Source of the DNA: Sphingomonas sp. NFR15
Lineage (GTDB): Bacteria > Pseudomonadota > Alphaproteobacteria > Sphingomonadales > Sphingomonadaceae
NCBI RefSeq assembly: GCF_900103265.1
Contig: NZ_FMWX01000002.1
Span: 248,001 to 312,000, forward strand
Direction of reading: 5' to 3'
DNA length: 64,000 nucleotides
How positions within the stretch are numbered: position 1 is the stretch's first letter; each line of letters begins with the position of its first letter. The translations under genes were made by a program, and so were the position numbers. The notes beneath the pieces are model-generated. The model ran no database searches. It was not told where the DNA came from and saw only the letters and a list, made by a program, of their open reading frames with translations. This document shows positions 35,999 to 44,959 of the stretch, in pieces.

Positions 35999-37413
35999 CA
36001 CGCCGCCATCTCGCGCGCGACACTCACATCGTCGAACGGCAGGACGAGATCGCCGACGATCTGGCCTTGCTCGTGCCCCTTGCCGGCGATCAGCACGATA
36101 TCCTGCGGCCCCGCACCCGCGATAGCCGCGCCGATCGCCTCACGGCGCGCGCCGATTTCCATCGCATCGGGCGCGCCGGCCAGCACCATCGCGCGGATCG
36201 CGGCGGGGTCTTCGCCGCGCGGATTGTCGTCGGTGACGATGACCTGGTCGGCCTTGGCGGCGGCGATACGGCCCATCTCGATTCGCTTGCCCTGGTCGCG
36301 GTCGCCGCCCGCGCCGAACACGACGATCAGTCGCCCACCGACATGCGGGCGCAGCGCCGCGATCGCGGCGTCGAGCGCATCGGGGGTGTGCGCGTAATCG
36401 ACATAAACCGGCGCACCGCTGCGCGCGATCACCGCGCGTTCGAGCCGTCCACGCACCGGCTGGAGCCGCGCGAGCGCACCGAGCGTCGCGCCGGGGTCGC
36501 CGCCGGTGGCGATCACCAGCCCGGCCGAGACCAACGCGTTCGCGGCCTGATAGGCGCCGATCAGCGGCAGCGTGACGCGGTGCGACTTGTCGTCATGCGC
36601 AATCGTCAGCGTCTGGCCGAGCAACGTCGGCTCGCGCGACACCAGCCGCAGCGTCTCGCCCTGCGTGCCGACCGACAGGACGGTAATCCCGCGCGCCTTC
36701 GCGACGTGCGAAACCTCCGCCGACACGGCATCGTCGGCCCACAGCACCGCGGTCGCGCCGGGTTCCAGCACCTCGCCGAACAGCCGCAGCTTGGCGGCGA
36801 GATACGCCTCCATCGTGCCGTGGTAATCGAGATGATCGCGGCTGAGGTTCGTGAACGCCGCCGCCTTCAAGGGCACGCCTTCGGTACGATATTGGTCGAG
36901 CCCGTGGCTCGACGCTTCGAAGGCGAGATGCGTCACGCCTTCGCGCGCGAGGCCCGCGACGTTCGACAGGAAGGTGACGATGTCGGGCGTGGTGAGCCCG
37001 GTCGAGACGCGCTCGTCGGCGGTGGTCACGCCGAGCGTGCCGATCGACGCGGCGTGGAAGCCCGCCATCCGCCAGAGCTGGCGCACCATCTCGACGGTCG
37101 AGGTCTTGCCGTTGGTGCCGGTCACCGCGACCGCCGTCTGCGGAAACGGCGCGAAGAAGCGCGCGGCGAGCGCGGCGAAGCGGCGGCGCGGGTTCGGATC
37201 GGCGATATGCACCGCGCCTTCCACCACGGCTTGCGCGCGCGCGACGACAGCAACAGCGCCGCTCGCGACCGCCGCCGCGATATAATCCTCGCCGTTGAAG
37301 TGCGTGCCGGGAAACGCGCCGAACACGGTGCCGGGCGCGACCTTGCGGTGGTCGATCGCGAAGCCCGTCACCTGGACGTCGGGCGCGCCGGGGATCAACG
37401 CCGCGAGTCTCAT
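35998..37413 (-). CDS. murE: UDP-MurNAc-L-Ala-D-Glu--meso-diaminopimelate ligase
   Basis: MurE adds the third residue of the peptide stem. The 471-residue protein has the P-loop AVTGTNGKTSTVEMV, the HTPDALDAAIAAL segment and VIVTDDNPRGEDP. The DNPR sequence is the recognition motif for meso-diaminopimelate rather than lysine. The ATG overlaps the ftsI stop (ATGA). Its stop overlaps the ATG of the repeat-derived mini-ORF before murF. Confidence 0.96.
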   Translation of the reverse strand: MRLAALIPGAPDVQVTGFAIDHRKVAPGTVFGAFPGTHFNGEDYIAAAVASGAVAVVARAQAVVEGAVHIADPNPRRRFAALAARFFAPFPQTAVAVTGTNGKTSTVEMVRQLWRMAGFHAASIGTLGVTTADERVSTGLTTPDIVTFLSNVAGLAREGVTHLAFEASSHGLDQYRTEGVPLKAAAFTNLSRDHLDYHGTMEAYLAAKLRLFGEVLEPGATAVLWADDAVSAEVSHVAKARGITVLSVGTQGETLRLVSREPTLLGQTLTIAHDDKSHRVTLPLIGAYQAANALVSAGLVIATGGDPGATLGALARLQPVRGRLERAVIARSGAPVYVDYAHTPDALDAAIAALRPHVGGRLIVVFGAGGDRDQGKRIEMGRIAAAKADQVIVTDDNPRGEDPAAIRAMVLAGAPDAMEIGARREAIGAAIAGAGPQDIVLIAGKGHEQGQIVGDLVLPFDDVSVAREMAA

Positions 37414-39149
37414 TGCTCTTCTTCTCCGGTTGGCGCCTGAGCCCCCGCGACAAGAGTCAGCATCGGGCGAAGGTCGGCGAGGTCGATCTCACGCCGGGCG
37501 TCCGGCATCACGCCGAGCATCGCGCCGGTGCGGGCGATGACGCGGCCCACGACCGGCGCCGCGTTCCAGGCCGCGGTCTTCCAGCCGAACGTCTCCTTGG
37601 TGCCCAAGGGTGAATCGAGCATTGCGAGCACAACGTAGCGCGGTGCGTCCATCGGGAATGCGGCAACGAAGGTCGCGACGTTGCGATGATGATCGTAGCC
37701 GCCGTTGGAGGCGGCCTCGGCGGTGCCGGTCTTGCCGCCGACGCGGTAGCCGGGCGCGTCGCCCTTGCGGCCCGTGCCGTACAGACAGACGAGGCGCAGG
37801 AGCTGCCGCATCCGCGCGCTGGTTTCCTCGGACAGCACGCGCCGCCCCGCCACCGCATGGCCCGGCGCGACCTTCAGCAGTGTCGATGGCCGCCAGATGC
37901 CGCCGTTCACCAGCGCGGCGTACGCGCTGGCGAGCTGCAGCGGGGTGATGGCGATGCCGTGCCCATATGCCGTCGTCATCGTGGTGGTTCGCGCCCAATA
38001 GCGCGGCCAGAGCGGATGCGCTTTCTCGCGCACCTCGATCTGCGGCTTGGAATCGAAGCCGAGCAGGCGGAACATCGCCTGCATCCGCTCCGCGCCGACC
38101 TCATCGGCGATCCGCGCGGTGGCGACATTGGACGAATAGATCAGCGTCTCAGGGATGTTGAGCCAGCGCTTCGGATCGCCGCGCTCGTCATGGATGGTGA
38201 AGCCGCCGACCTTGAGCGGCGCGGTCGCGTCGAACCGGCGCGCCATCGAGGTGACGGTGCCGCTCTGGATCGCGGTCGCCATCGTGATCGGCTTGAAGGT
38301 CGAGCCAAGCTCGTACACGCTCTGCGTGACGTTGTTGCGCAGCGCGTCGCCGGGGGTGCCGCCGATTTTGTTGGGGTTGTACACCGGCAGCGAGGCCATC
38401 GCGATCACCTCGCCGGTATGCACGTCGAGCACGATGCCGGTCGCGTTGCGGGCGCTGAACGTCGCCATCGCGCGGCCGAGTTCGCTCTCCATCGCCGCCT
38501 GCACGCGCGCGTCGAGCGACAGCGACATGGGCACCCCGCGCTCGGCCGGGCTGCTCAGCCGATCGTCGAAAGCGCGTTCGATGCCGGCGCGGCCGGCGAT
38601 GTTGGGATCGTCACCGCTCGGCCCGATATAGCCGAGCGCGTGCGCGGCGAGCGTCGATTGCGGGTAGAGCCGCTCGGGCTCCTGCGCAAAGACGATGCCG
38701 GGCTCGCCGAGATCGTGAATCGCGTTGACCAGCGCCGGCGTTGCGCGCCGCTCCAGATAGGTGAAATTCACGTTCATGCCGAGCTTGGCGTAATACCAGT
38801 CCGCATCATGCCCCGGCATGATCTTGACCAGCGCCTCGGCGAGCGCGCGCTTGTCGCCGAGGATCTCGTGCGGACGAACGCCCACCGTCCAGGCGTCGAT
38901 CGTGCGGGCGAGCGGCTCGCCATTACGATCGAGGATATCGCTCCGCACAACGGGGTTGACCGCGACGCCGCGCGCGTCCGCCGCCGATCCAAGCAGGCCG
39001 AGCAGCGCGATCTTGCCGATCACCACCAGAAATCCCGCGCCGAGGAACAGCATCAGGATCATCAGCCGAACATGCGCGGTCGCGATCAGCGCATGGCGCT
39101 GACCGCTCGACCGGCGCTGCGGCAGGGGGCGGGCAAGAAAGGTGCTCAT
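37410..39149 (-). CDS. ftsI: Septal peptidoglycan transpeptidase FtsI (PBP3)
   Basis: FtsI cross-links septal peptidoglycan and works with FtsW. The 579-residue protein has one N-terminal membrane helix (about residues 28-52), a dimerisation domain, and a class B transpeptidase domain. The catalytic Ser is in ELGSTFKPITMA (SxxK), followed by SSNVATA (SxN) and VGGKTGTAE (KTG). The ATG overlaps the ftsL stop. The end overlaps murE by 4 bases. Confidence 0.96.
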   Translation of the reverse strand: MSTFLARPLPQRRSSGQRHALIATAHVRLMILMLFLGAGFLVVIGKIALLGLLGSAADARGVAVNPVVRSDILDRNGEPLARTIDAWTVGVRPHEILGDKRALAEALVKIMPGHDADWYYAKLGMNVNFTYLERRATPALVNAIHDLGEPGIVFAQEPERLYPQSTLAAHALGYIGPSGDDPNIAGRAGIERAFDDRLSSPAERGVPMSLSLDARVQAAMESELGRAMATFSARNATGIVLDVHTGEVIAMASLPVYNPNKIGGTPGDALRNNVTQSVYELGSTFKPITMATAIQSGTVTSMARRFDATAPLKVGGFTIHDERGDPKRWLNIPETLIYSSNVATARIADEVGAERMQAMFRLLGFDSKPQIEVREKAHPLWPRYWARTTTMTTAYGHGIAITPLQLASAYAALVNGGIWRPSTLLKVAPGHAVAGRRVLSEETSARMRQLLRLVCLYGTGRKGDAPGYRVGGKTGTAEAASNGGYDHHRNVATFVAAFPMDAPRYVVLAMLDSPLGTKETFGWKTAAWNAAPVVGRVIARTGAMLGVMPDARREIDLADLRPMLTLVAGAQAPTGEEEQ

Positions 39150-39733
39150 CGCGCCGAGCGCGATTCCGCGCGGGCGGACGAGAGCAGATCGCCGACCGTT
39201 GAGTCGCTCAGCAGCTTGCGGTCGAGCATCGCCACCGCCTGCGCCTTGGCGCGTTTCACGGCGGGTTGCTTGACCGCCGCGACCGCTACGACCGGCGCCG
39301 GCTTCGCCGGCGCGGCCGCAGGCGCCGCCACCGGTTTCGGCGCGACGGTTTCCGCCTGCGCCGGCGCGGCGGCGGCAAGCGATTCACTCACCGGCGGCGA
39401 GGGCACGAACGAGGCGGTCTGGATGCCCGCCGTACCCGGCTGACGGACGTCGATCGCGGCGAGCGCGGCCTCGTCGGCGACGAACTGCCCGGCCCCCGGG
39501 GCGACCAGCCGCAGCGTGTCGTTATTCCACTGATCGAGCTGGGCGAGGTTGGCGCGCGTCTCGAACTCGGTCTCCAGCGCACGGATGTCGCGGCGCGCCT
39601 GGGCGATGTCGGCAACCGTTCGGTCGAGCTTCTTGCGCTCGGCCGCGACCTGAAGCGGAACGAGCAGAAAGCCGAGCGCCACCGCGACGCCGGCCAGAAA
39701 CCAGCCAAGGGTCTTCCACGCAAGCCCAAGCAT
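39146..39733 (-). CDS. ftsL: Cell division protein FtsL
   Basis: FtsL is a small bitopic protein that activates septal synthesis with FtsB and FtsQ. The 195-residue protein has a membrane helix (about residues 8-30, TLGWFLAGVAVALGFLLV), then a coiled coil (ERKKLDRTVADIAQARRDI). It is longer than the usual 90-120 residues because of a Pro/Ala/Lys-rich tail, and ends in a polar stretch (LLSSARAESRSAR). Sequence conservation in FtsL is low, so the call leans on topology and on its place between rsmH and ftsI. Its ATG shares one base with the rsmH stop (TAATG). Confidence 0.88.
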   Translation of the reverse strand: MLGLAWKTLGWFLAGVAVALGFLLVPLQVAAERKKLDRTVADIAQARRDIRALETEFETRANLAQLDQWNNDTLRLVAPGAGQFVADEAALAAIDVRQPGTAGIQTASFVPSPPVSESLAAAAPAQAETVAPKPVAAPAAAPAKPAPVVAVAAVKQPAVKRAKAQAVAMLDRKLLSDSTVGDLLSSARAESRSAR

Positions 39734-40680
39734 TACAACGCTCCCTCATTCACCCAAGCCGCAGCCGCCGTCCGCTGCGCGACCCGTAACGTCGCCGAAC
39801 GCGCGCGCGGATTGCGCGCGAGCTCGGCCTCACCCGCGCGCACCGCGCGCGCGACATTTTCGAAACTCGGCGCCGCCTTGGCCGCGACTTGCGGCAAGTG
39901 GCGCGATCCGCCGGGCAGACCGCCGCTGCGTTCGCGGAAGAACCGCTTCACCAACCGGTCCTCGAGGCTGTGAAAGGTCACCACCGCGAGCGTGCCGCCG
40001 GGGCGGAGCGCGCGCTCCGCCGCCGCGAGGCCATCGGCGAGTTCGCCGAGTTCGCGGTTGATGTGAATCCGAACGGCCTGGAAGGTCCGTGTCGATGGAT
40101 CCTTCTTGTCGTGCGGCTTGTACCCCAACGCCTTTCTGACCACGTTCGCGAGATCGGTGGTGCGCGTGAGCGGGCGCGCCGCGACGATCGCGCGCGCGAC
40201 ACGCCGCGCGCGCGGTTCCTCGCCATATTCGTACAACACGTCGGCGATGACCGCCTCGTCGGCGGTGTTGAGGAAATCGGCGGCGCTCTCGCCTTCCTGG
40301 CTCATCCGCATGTCGAGCGGGCCGTCCTGCTGGAAACTGAAGCCGCGTTCGGGCTGGTCGAGCATCATCGAGCTGACGCCGATATCCATGACGATGCCAT
40401 CGACCGGGAGCGCGCCGCGCGCCGCGAGTTCGGCCTCGAGCGCGGAGAAGGTCGCCGCGATCAGCGTCAGCGCGCCGTCCGACGCGGCGACCAGCGCCTG
40501 GCCGGCGGCGATCGCATCGGGATCGCGATCGAAGGCGAACACCCGCCCGCCCGCGGCGAGCATGGCGCGCGTGTAGCCGCCGGCACCGAAGGTCGCATCG
40601 ACCTGCACCGAACCCGGACGGATCGCGAGCGCTTCGAGTACCTCGTCCAGCAGCACGGGAATGTGCGGAGCATCGCTCAC
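39733..40680 (-). CDS. rsmH: 16S rRNA (cytosine(1402)-N4)-methyltransferase
   Basis: RsmH (MraW) methylates C1402 in the ribosomal P site. The 315-residue protein starts with [13 protein letters not shown]. It has the SAM loop [35 protein letters not shown] and the C-terminal [18 protein letters not shown]. The GTG start overlaps the mraZ stop (GTGA); a longer frame upstream is inside mraZ. It is the second gene of the dcw cluster. Confidence 0.96.
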   Translation of the reverse strand: MSDAPHIPVLLDEVLEALAIRPGSVQVDATFGAGGYTRAMLAAGGRVFAFDRDPDAIAAGQALVAASDGALTLIAATFSALEAELAARGALPVDGIVMDIGVSSMMLDQPERGFSFQQDGPLDMRMSQEGESAADFLNTADEAVIADVLYEYGEEPRARRVARAIVAARPLTRTTDLANVVRKALGYKPHDKKDPSTRTFQAVRIHINRELGELADGLAAAERALRPGGTLAVVTFHSLEDRLVKRFFRERSGGLPGGSRHLPQVAAKAAPSFENVARAVRAGEAELARNPRARSATLRVAQRTAAAAWVNEGAL

Positions 40681-41177
40681 AGCGCGATCCCCTTCTCGGC
40701 GCATTGAAATTCGACCGCTTCCTTGAGGAACGGGTCGATCCCGTCGGTCTCGATCATCACGCGCGGCGACCAGATGGTGATCCACTTGAAGGTGCCGTGA
40801 AAGAACGCGACATCCTCGATCCGCGCATAGCGGCGCTCGAACGCGGGCATGATGAAGCGGCCGCTGCCATCGAACGGCAAAGTTTCGGCGGCGCCGGCGC
40901 GGGCGAGGATGTTGTAGTCCGACGCGCCGGTCGCCGCGACATGCGCCTCGTCGCGCGCCTCACACTCACGCTTCAGCGTTTCGATGAAACCGGGATCGTA
41001 CGCGATCAGGCAGCGATAGGTCGGGTGCGGCGCGATGATGACAGTGCCGCCATCCTTGCCGTCGTCACGTGGGGCGTTCTTGGCGAGGGTGGTGCGGAGT
41101 GCGCTGGGAATAGCGACGCGACCCTTGTCATCGACAAGGCCAAGCCCCTTTCCCTGATACTCCTGCCGGTCCCCCAC
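40677..41177 (-). CDS. mraZ: Division/cell wall cluster transcriptional regulator MraZ
   Basis: MraZ is a SpoVT/AbrB-like ring-forming DNA-binding protein that represses its own dcw operon. The 166-residue protein has two AbrB-like halves: [16 protein letters not shown] near the N terminus and [19 protein letters not shown] near residue 105. The start is GTG with GTGGAG about 8 bases ahead. It is the first gene of the cluster, and a set of 10-bp direct repeats lies about 134 bases upstream. Confidence 0.94.
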   Translation of the reverse strand: MGDRQEYQGKGLGLVDDKGRVAIPSALRTTLAKNAPRDDGKDGGTVIIAPHPTYRCLIAYDPGFIETLKRECEARDEAHVAATGASDYNILARAGAAETLPFDGSGRFIMPAFERRYARIEDVAFFHGTFKWITIWSPRVMIETDGIDPFLKEAVEFQCAEKGIAL

Positions 41178-41509
41178 TTGCCACGCTCCACAAAGCGACA
41201 GGCACGCCGGCCCCGGCCCGAAAAGCGGCTGTTTTCAACCGCTCCGGTGAGGATCGCGCAGGCGAGATAAAGCTACCCCTGTCGAAGACGGAGGTATCAT
41301 AGGGCTGTTCGGGGATTCAAGGGGAAATCCGGGGATTTGGCGGGATAGAAGCTATCCGCTTCGAGATTCCTGCAAATTCTTCGGCACCTTTCCGTTATGT
41401 TCCTGTGATGTTCGCGCGCGCAGCCATAGGCACCCGGATATTCCCGGCGCCGAGGCTGATCGTGGTGTGATTTCCCGGCTTCTCCCCGGGACAGGCAGAC
41501 GGTGCGCGG
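41178..41509. other. Intergenic region ahead of mraZ without a gene
   Basis: This stretch of about 330 bases holds the mraZ leader (about 120 bases), the probable MraZ operator and the promoter. Upstream of the operator, from 41351 to 41509, I see no coding potential, only a few short palindromes. Confidence 0.6.
41296..41350 (-). promoter_or_regulatory. mraZ promoter with probable MraZ operator (four 10-bp repeats)
   Basis: Four repeats of the form GGGGANNNNN follow each other in exact 10-base steps from 41311 to 41350 (the fourth reads CGGGATAGAA). A TATGAT -10-like box lies at 41301-41296 on the minus strand, so the repeats cover the -35 area. MraZ is known to bind repeated TGGG-type boxes in 10-bp register; here the G-rich strand is opposite to transcription, which is a caveat. 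Confidence 0.6.
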
Positions 41510-41803
41510 TCACTGCCCGCGCGCTGCATCCGACGCGTTATCGGCGCTCGATGAACTCGGCGCGACACCGAGTTCGGCGAGCGGCTCGTTGGTGGCCTTG
41601 TCGCTGGGCGTGGCGGCCTGGTCCGACGCGCGCTGCGCCACATGCGTCCGCGCGTTCGCGGCGAGCAGCACGGGCCGCTCCTTGGTCGCGGTCGCGAAGA
41701 CGGCGGCAGCGAGGCCGATTAGCAGCAATACCGCCGCGAGGCCGATCATGCCGACCTTGGCGCGGTGGCTCGCATGGCCCGGATCTGGTACGATCATTTT
41801 CAT
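41510..41803 (-). CDS. Small single-pass membrane protein, unknown function
   Basis: From the ATG at 41803 the 97-residue protein starts MKMIVPDPGHASHRAK. It has one transmembrane helix (about residues 18-40, VGMIGLAAVLLLIGLAAAVF), then a polar, Ala/Ser/Asp-rich tail with low complexity (APSSSSADNASDAARG). The layout suggests an N-in anchored protein with a disordered periplasmic tail. It lies between mraZ and cysteine synthase on the same strand. No family recognised. Confidence 0.65.
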   Translation of the reverse strand: MKMIVPDPGHASHRAKVGMIGLAAVLLLIGLAAAVFATATKERPVLLAANARTHVAQRASDQAATPSDKATNEPLAELGVAPSSSSADNASDAARGQ

Positions 41804-41852
41804 ACTGTGGCAGAAATGTAACGCAAAAATATCCTGTTGTCGATGCCCTGCC

Positions 41853-42845
41853 TCAGTTCGTCGCAAGCCAAGGAAAAACCGGCAGGCGTTTGGCCTCCAG
41901 CCAGTCCTTATTGTAGAGCGATGACAGATACCTGAACCCGGTGTCGCACAGCATCGTCACCACCCGGCTGCCCGGCCCGAGCTGCCGCGCCAGCCGCACC
42001 GCGCCGGCGACGTTAATGCCCGAGGACAGGCCGAGGCATAGCCCTTCCTCGGACAAAAGCCGGCTGACCCATTCGAGCCCCTCTTCGTCCGAGATGCGGA
42101 ACTGCGTGTCGATCGGCGCGCCTTCGAGGTTGCCGGTGATCCGCCCCTGCCCGATCCCCTCGGCGACCGACGACCCTTCCGAGCGCAGTTCGCCGTGCGC
42201 ATAATATTCGTAGAGCGCGGCGCCGTGCGGATCGCTGAGCGCGATGCAGACGCGCTCATCCTTGGCTTTCAGCCCCATGCCCACGCCGGCGATCGTCCCG
42301 CCCGTTCCGGCCGCACAGGTGAAGCCGTCGATCCGCCCCTCCATCTGCGCCCATATTTCCTCGGCGGTGCCGGTGATGTGCGCCCGGCGGTTGGCGATAT
42401 TGTCGAACTGGTTGGCCCAGACCGCGTTGGGCGTCTCCTCGGCGATCCGCCGCGAGGTGTGGACGAAATGGCCGGGGTTCGAATAGGGCGCGGCCGGCAC
42501 CAGCACGAGCTCGGCGCCGAGCGCGCGCAGCGTGTCCATCTTTTCGCGGCTCTGCGTCTCGGGCATGACGATGATCGTCTTGTAGCCCTTGGCGTTGGCG
42601 ACCAGCGCGAGACCGATGCCGGTGTTGCCCGCCGTGCCCTCGACGAAGGTGCCGCCGGGCTCGATCACGCCGCGCGCTTCGGCATCCTCGACGATGCCGA
42701 GCGCGGCACGATCCTTCACCGAGGCGCCGGGATTGGCGAACTCGCACTTGCCGTAGATCTCCGCTCCCGCAGCCTCGCTCGGACCTTTCAACAGGACGAG
42801 CGGCGTGTTGCCGATCAGGGCGAGCGTGTCGGGAGCGGTGTGCAT
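41853..42845 (-). CDS. cysK: Cysteine synthase (PLP-dependent)
   Basis: This fold-type II PLP enzyme makes cysteine from O-acetylserine and sulfide. From the ATG giving MHTAPDTLALIGNTPLV the protein is 330 residues. The PLP Lys is in NPGASVKDRAAL, the substrate loop is EGTAGNTGIGLA, and the phosphate cup is TGGTIAGVG-like GTGGTIAGVGMG. The C terminus has SSGINVAGAVRLA. A longer open frame upstream is not conserved. It could prefer other nucleophiles, as cysteine and cystathionine synthases are close relatives. Confidence 0.93.
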   Translation of the reverse strand: MHTAPDTLALIGNTPLVLLKGPSEAAGAEIYGKCEFANPGASVKDRAALGIVEDAEARGVIEPGGTFVEGTAGNTGIGLALVANAKGYKTIIVMPETQSREKMDTLRALGAELVLVPAAPYSNPGHFVHTSRRIAEETPNAVWANQFDNIANRRAHITGTAEEIWAQMEGRIDGFTCAAGTGGTIAGVGMGLKAKDERVCIALSDPHGAALYEYYAHGELRSEGSSVAEGIGQGRITGNLEGAPIDTQFRISDEEGLEWVSRLLSEEGLCLGLSSGINVAGAVRLARQLGPGSRVVTMLCDTGFRYLSSLYNKDWLEAKRLPVFPWLATN

Positions 42846-42944
42846 GGCTCTCAAATAGCGACGACCGCGACGCCCGCAATCCATGCTTGCCTCGCTGGCA
42901 CCAATATCTGCTTGTGGTATGAGAACCGTCAACAGAGGTATAGC

Positions 42945-43109
42945 ATGCACGCGCGGTTCAACATCGAGGACGCCGAAGCCGTCAGGCTGGCGCGCGGCGC
43001 CATCGTAACCGCAGCGATTCGCGCGGCCCCACAGCGTCAGGCGTGCGAGCGGGACGCGATGATCCAGGGCGACGATTTCGCGCATAGCGATCCCGTCGCG
43101 GCGACCTGA
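42945..43109 (+). CDS. Possible 54-residue protein, unknown
   Basis: This frame starts MHARFNIEDAEAVRLARG, preceded by AGAGGTA seven bases earlier, and ends at TGA 43107. It is Ala/Arg/Asp-rich with two Cys-free helical stretches. It is divergent from cysK and lies just before a DNA glycosylase gene on the same strand. Coding status rests only on the start signal and position; no family recognised. Confidence 0.4.
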   Translation: MHARFNIEDAEAVRLARGAIVTAAIRAAPQRQACERDAMIQGDDFAHSDPVAAT

Positions 43110-43140
43110 CCTGACGTTCAAACATTCCTTTCCGCCGGTC

Positions 43141-43608
43141 GTGGATGCGCACGTGCGCGTGCTGGTGCTGGGCAGCCTGCCGGGTGAGCAATCGCTGGCG
43201 GCACGGCGCTATTATGCCCATCCGCAGAACCAGTTCTGGCGGCTGATGTCGGGGGTGGTGGACGAGGATCTGGTCGCGCTCGACTATGAGGCGCGGCTGG
43301 CCCGCCTGCTCGCCAGCCGGGTCGGGCTGTGGGACGTGGTGGCGAGCGCACGACGAACCGGCAGCACCGATGCCGCCATGCGCGACATCAGCGCCAACGA
43401 TCTCGCCGCCCTTGTCGCCACCCTGCCCGCACTGCGCGCGATCGGCTTCAACGGCGGCGCGTCCTACAAACACGGGCTGCGCCAGCTCGGGCCGGCGGCG
43501 GCGCGCTATGCGATTCACGCCCTCCCCTCCAGCAGCGGGATGCACACGATCGGACTCGGGGCGAAGCTGCCGGTGTGGCGCGAACTAACGGCCTATCTGA
43601 CACCGTGA
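43141..43608 (+). CDS. DNA-deoxyinosine glycosylase (uracil-DNA glycosylase superfamily)
   Basis: This is a Mug/TDG-fold base excision enzyme, likely removing hypoxanthine. The 155-residue protein has VLVLGSLPGEQSLAARRYYAHPQNQFWRL-like sequence in its first third, broken here as LGSLPGEQS and YYAHPQNQFW. VGLWDVVASARRTGS and the C-terminal ALPSSSGMHT also fit the family. The GTG at 43141 is the first plausible start. However, family members begin with SFPPVVD, and here that sequence continues upstream in frame (HSFPPVV) to a CTG at 43111, so the true N terminus may be about 10 residues longer with a rare start. Confidence 0.85.
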   Translation: MDAHVRVLVLGSLPGEQSLAARRYYAHPQNQFWRLMSGVVDEDLVALDYEARLARLLASRVGLWDVVASARRTGSTDAAMRDISANDLAALVATLPALRAIGFNGGASYKHGLRQLGPAAARYAIHALPSSSGMHTIGLGAKLPVWRELTAYLTP

Positions 43609-43787
43609 TTCGCCGAAAATGCCGCGCCGCCGCATTCTGAACGAACGCCGTTCGGGCCGACGTCCTGCGACCGCACGAGACTTTTATCGGACAAATTCCA
43701 TTGGTTACATGGTAGCTTTACAAAAACATTTTGTTGCGCATGCAAGAGAGTTGACGCGATGTTTCGCATAGGCGAAGCAACCGCACC

Positions 43788-44165
43788 ATGAAGAAACTGC
43801 TCCTCCCCGCCGCCGCCCTCGCGCTGGTTTCGCTTGCCGCCTGCGAGAACAAACCCACCGAAGTCACCTCGACCTCGCCCGATCCCAACGCCGCCGAACT
43901 CGCCAAGCGCAAGCCGGTCGAGCTGCCGCCGATGATGACGTCGGAAGTGACGTTTCGCTGCAAGGACCAGAGCGTCGTGATCGTCGACTTCTTCCAGGGC
44001 GAGAAGCAGGTGCTCATCAAGCCGGAGAAGGAAGGCAGCATCACGAAGCTGACCGCCGAAAAGGCCGGCGACCCCTACAAGCTCGAAGGCTATGAGCTGA
44101 AGGGCGACAAGAGCGGCATCACGCTGACCCAGCCGGGCAAGCCCGCCCAGGCCTGCAAGGCGTAA
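43788..44165 (+). CDS. Small lipoprotein, possibly lysozyme-inhibitor-like
   Basis: This 125-residue protein has a clear lipoprotein signal, MKKLLLPAAALALVSLAAC, with the lipobox Cys at 19. The mature domain (about residues 55-125) has two Cys (FRCKDQS and the C-terminal QACKA), a basic beta-rich core and ends in CKA. Size, two-Cys layout and lipidation recall MliC-type inhibitors of lysozyme, but the match is by eye only. A terminator is not obvious; the ParA gene starts 80 bases later. Confidence 0.72.
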   Translation: MKKLLLPAAALALVSLAACENKPTEVTSTSPDPNAAELAKRKPVELPPMMTSEVTFRCKDQSVVIVDFFQGEKQVLIKPEKEGSITKLTAEKAGDPYKLEGYELKGDKSGITLTQPGKPAQACKA

Positions 44166-44245
44166 AAACCCGCCGGTGGCGCGGTGCCGACGCCTAGCGT
44201 TCGGCACCGCCACGATATAGCGTCCCGCGCCAGGGAGGTTCTTTC

Positions 44246-44959
44246 GTGTCGACCATCGCAATCTACAGTCTCAAGGGGGGCGTCGGCAAAACCACGCTCA
44301 CCGTCAATCTCGCCTGGTGCGCGGCGATGCTTTCGGCCCGGCGCACCTTGCTGTGGGATCTCGACGCGCAGGCGGCGAGTACCTTCATGCTCGCGACCGG
44401 CACGGCGCGCGAGGCCGCGCAATCGGTGTTCCTCAAGGATGCCGATGCCGGCGATCTGATCCGAAAGACCGCTGTTCCCCGCCTCGACATCATCGGCGCC
44501 GACGCATCGTTGCGCGGGCTGGACGTGCTTTTCCACGAACTCGACCGCAAGAAGCGGCTCCAGAAACTGCTGGGCGGCTTGCGCAAACAGTATGACCGCA
44601 TCCTGCTCGATTGCCCGCCCGGCCTGACCGAGACGAGCGACCAGGTGATGCGCGCCGCCGACCTGATCGTGGTGCCGGTGATCCCCTCGCCGCTGTCCGA
44701 ACGCGCCTTCGCCGAAGTCGTCAGGCATCTCGGCGCCAAGGCCAACGTGCTGCCGGTGCATTCGATGGTCGATCGTCGGCGCAAACTTCACGCCGCCGCA
44801 CTCGAAGCGCACCCGGACTGGCCGGTGATCCCAATGGCGAGCGTGATCGAATCGATGACGACCCGGCGTGAGCCGGTCGGCGCGTTCGCGGGGAAATCGG
44901 CGAGCGGGCGGGCGTTCGCGCAACTCTGGCAGGCGATCGAGCGCCGTCTGGCCGGATGA
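44246..44959 (+). CDS. ParA-family ATPase (solo)
   Basis: This 237-residue P-loop ATPase of the ParA/MinD superfamily has the deviant Walker A KGGVGKTTLTVNL (residues 10-22). The Walker A' Asp is in LLWDLDAQAAST, and Walker B is in YDRILLDCPPGLT. No ParB, partner gene or centromere-like repeat is seen nearby, so it is not the chromosomal parA. It overlaps aat by 4 bases (ATGA). Its role is probably in positioning or regulation of an unknown partner. GTG start. Confidence 0.88.
   Translation: MSTIAIYSLKGGVGKTTLTVNLAWCAAMLSARRTLLWDLDAQAASTFMLATGTAREAAQSVFLKDADAGDLIRKTAVPRLDIIGADASLRGLDVLFHELDRKKRLQKLLGGLRKQYDRILLDCPPGLTETSDQVMRAADLIVVPVIPSPLSERAFAEVVRHLGAKANVLPVHSMVDRRRKLHAAALEAHPDWPVIPMASVIESMTTRREPVGAFAGKSASGRAFAQLWQAIERRLAG

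Noticed and set aside
41311..41350. 10-bp repeats as iterons of a replication origin
   Set aside because: They cover a promoter ahead of mraZ and no replication gene or AT-rich unwinding region is near.
44246..44959. ParA gene as part of a plasmid or chromosome partition system
   Set aside because: No parB, no parS-like repeats and coupling to aat argue for a solo ParA.
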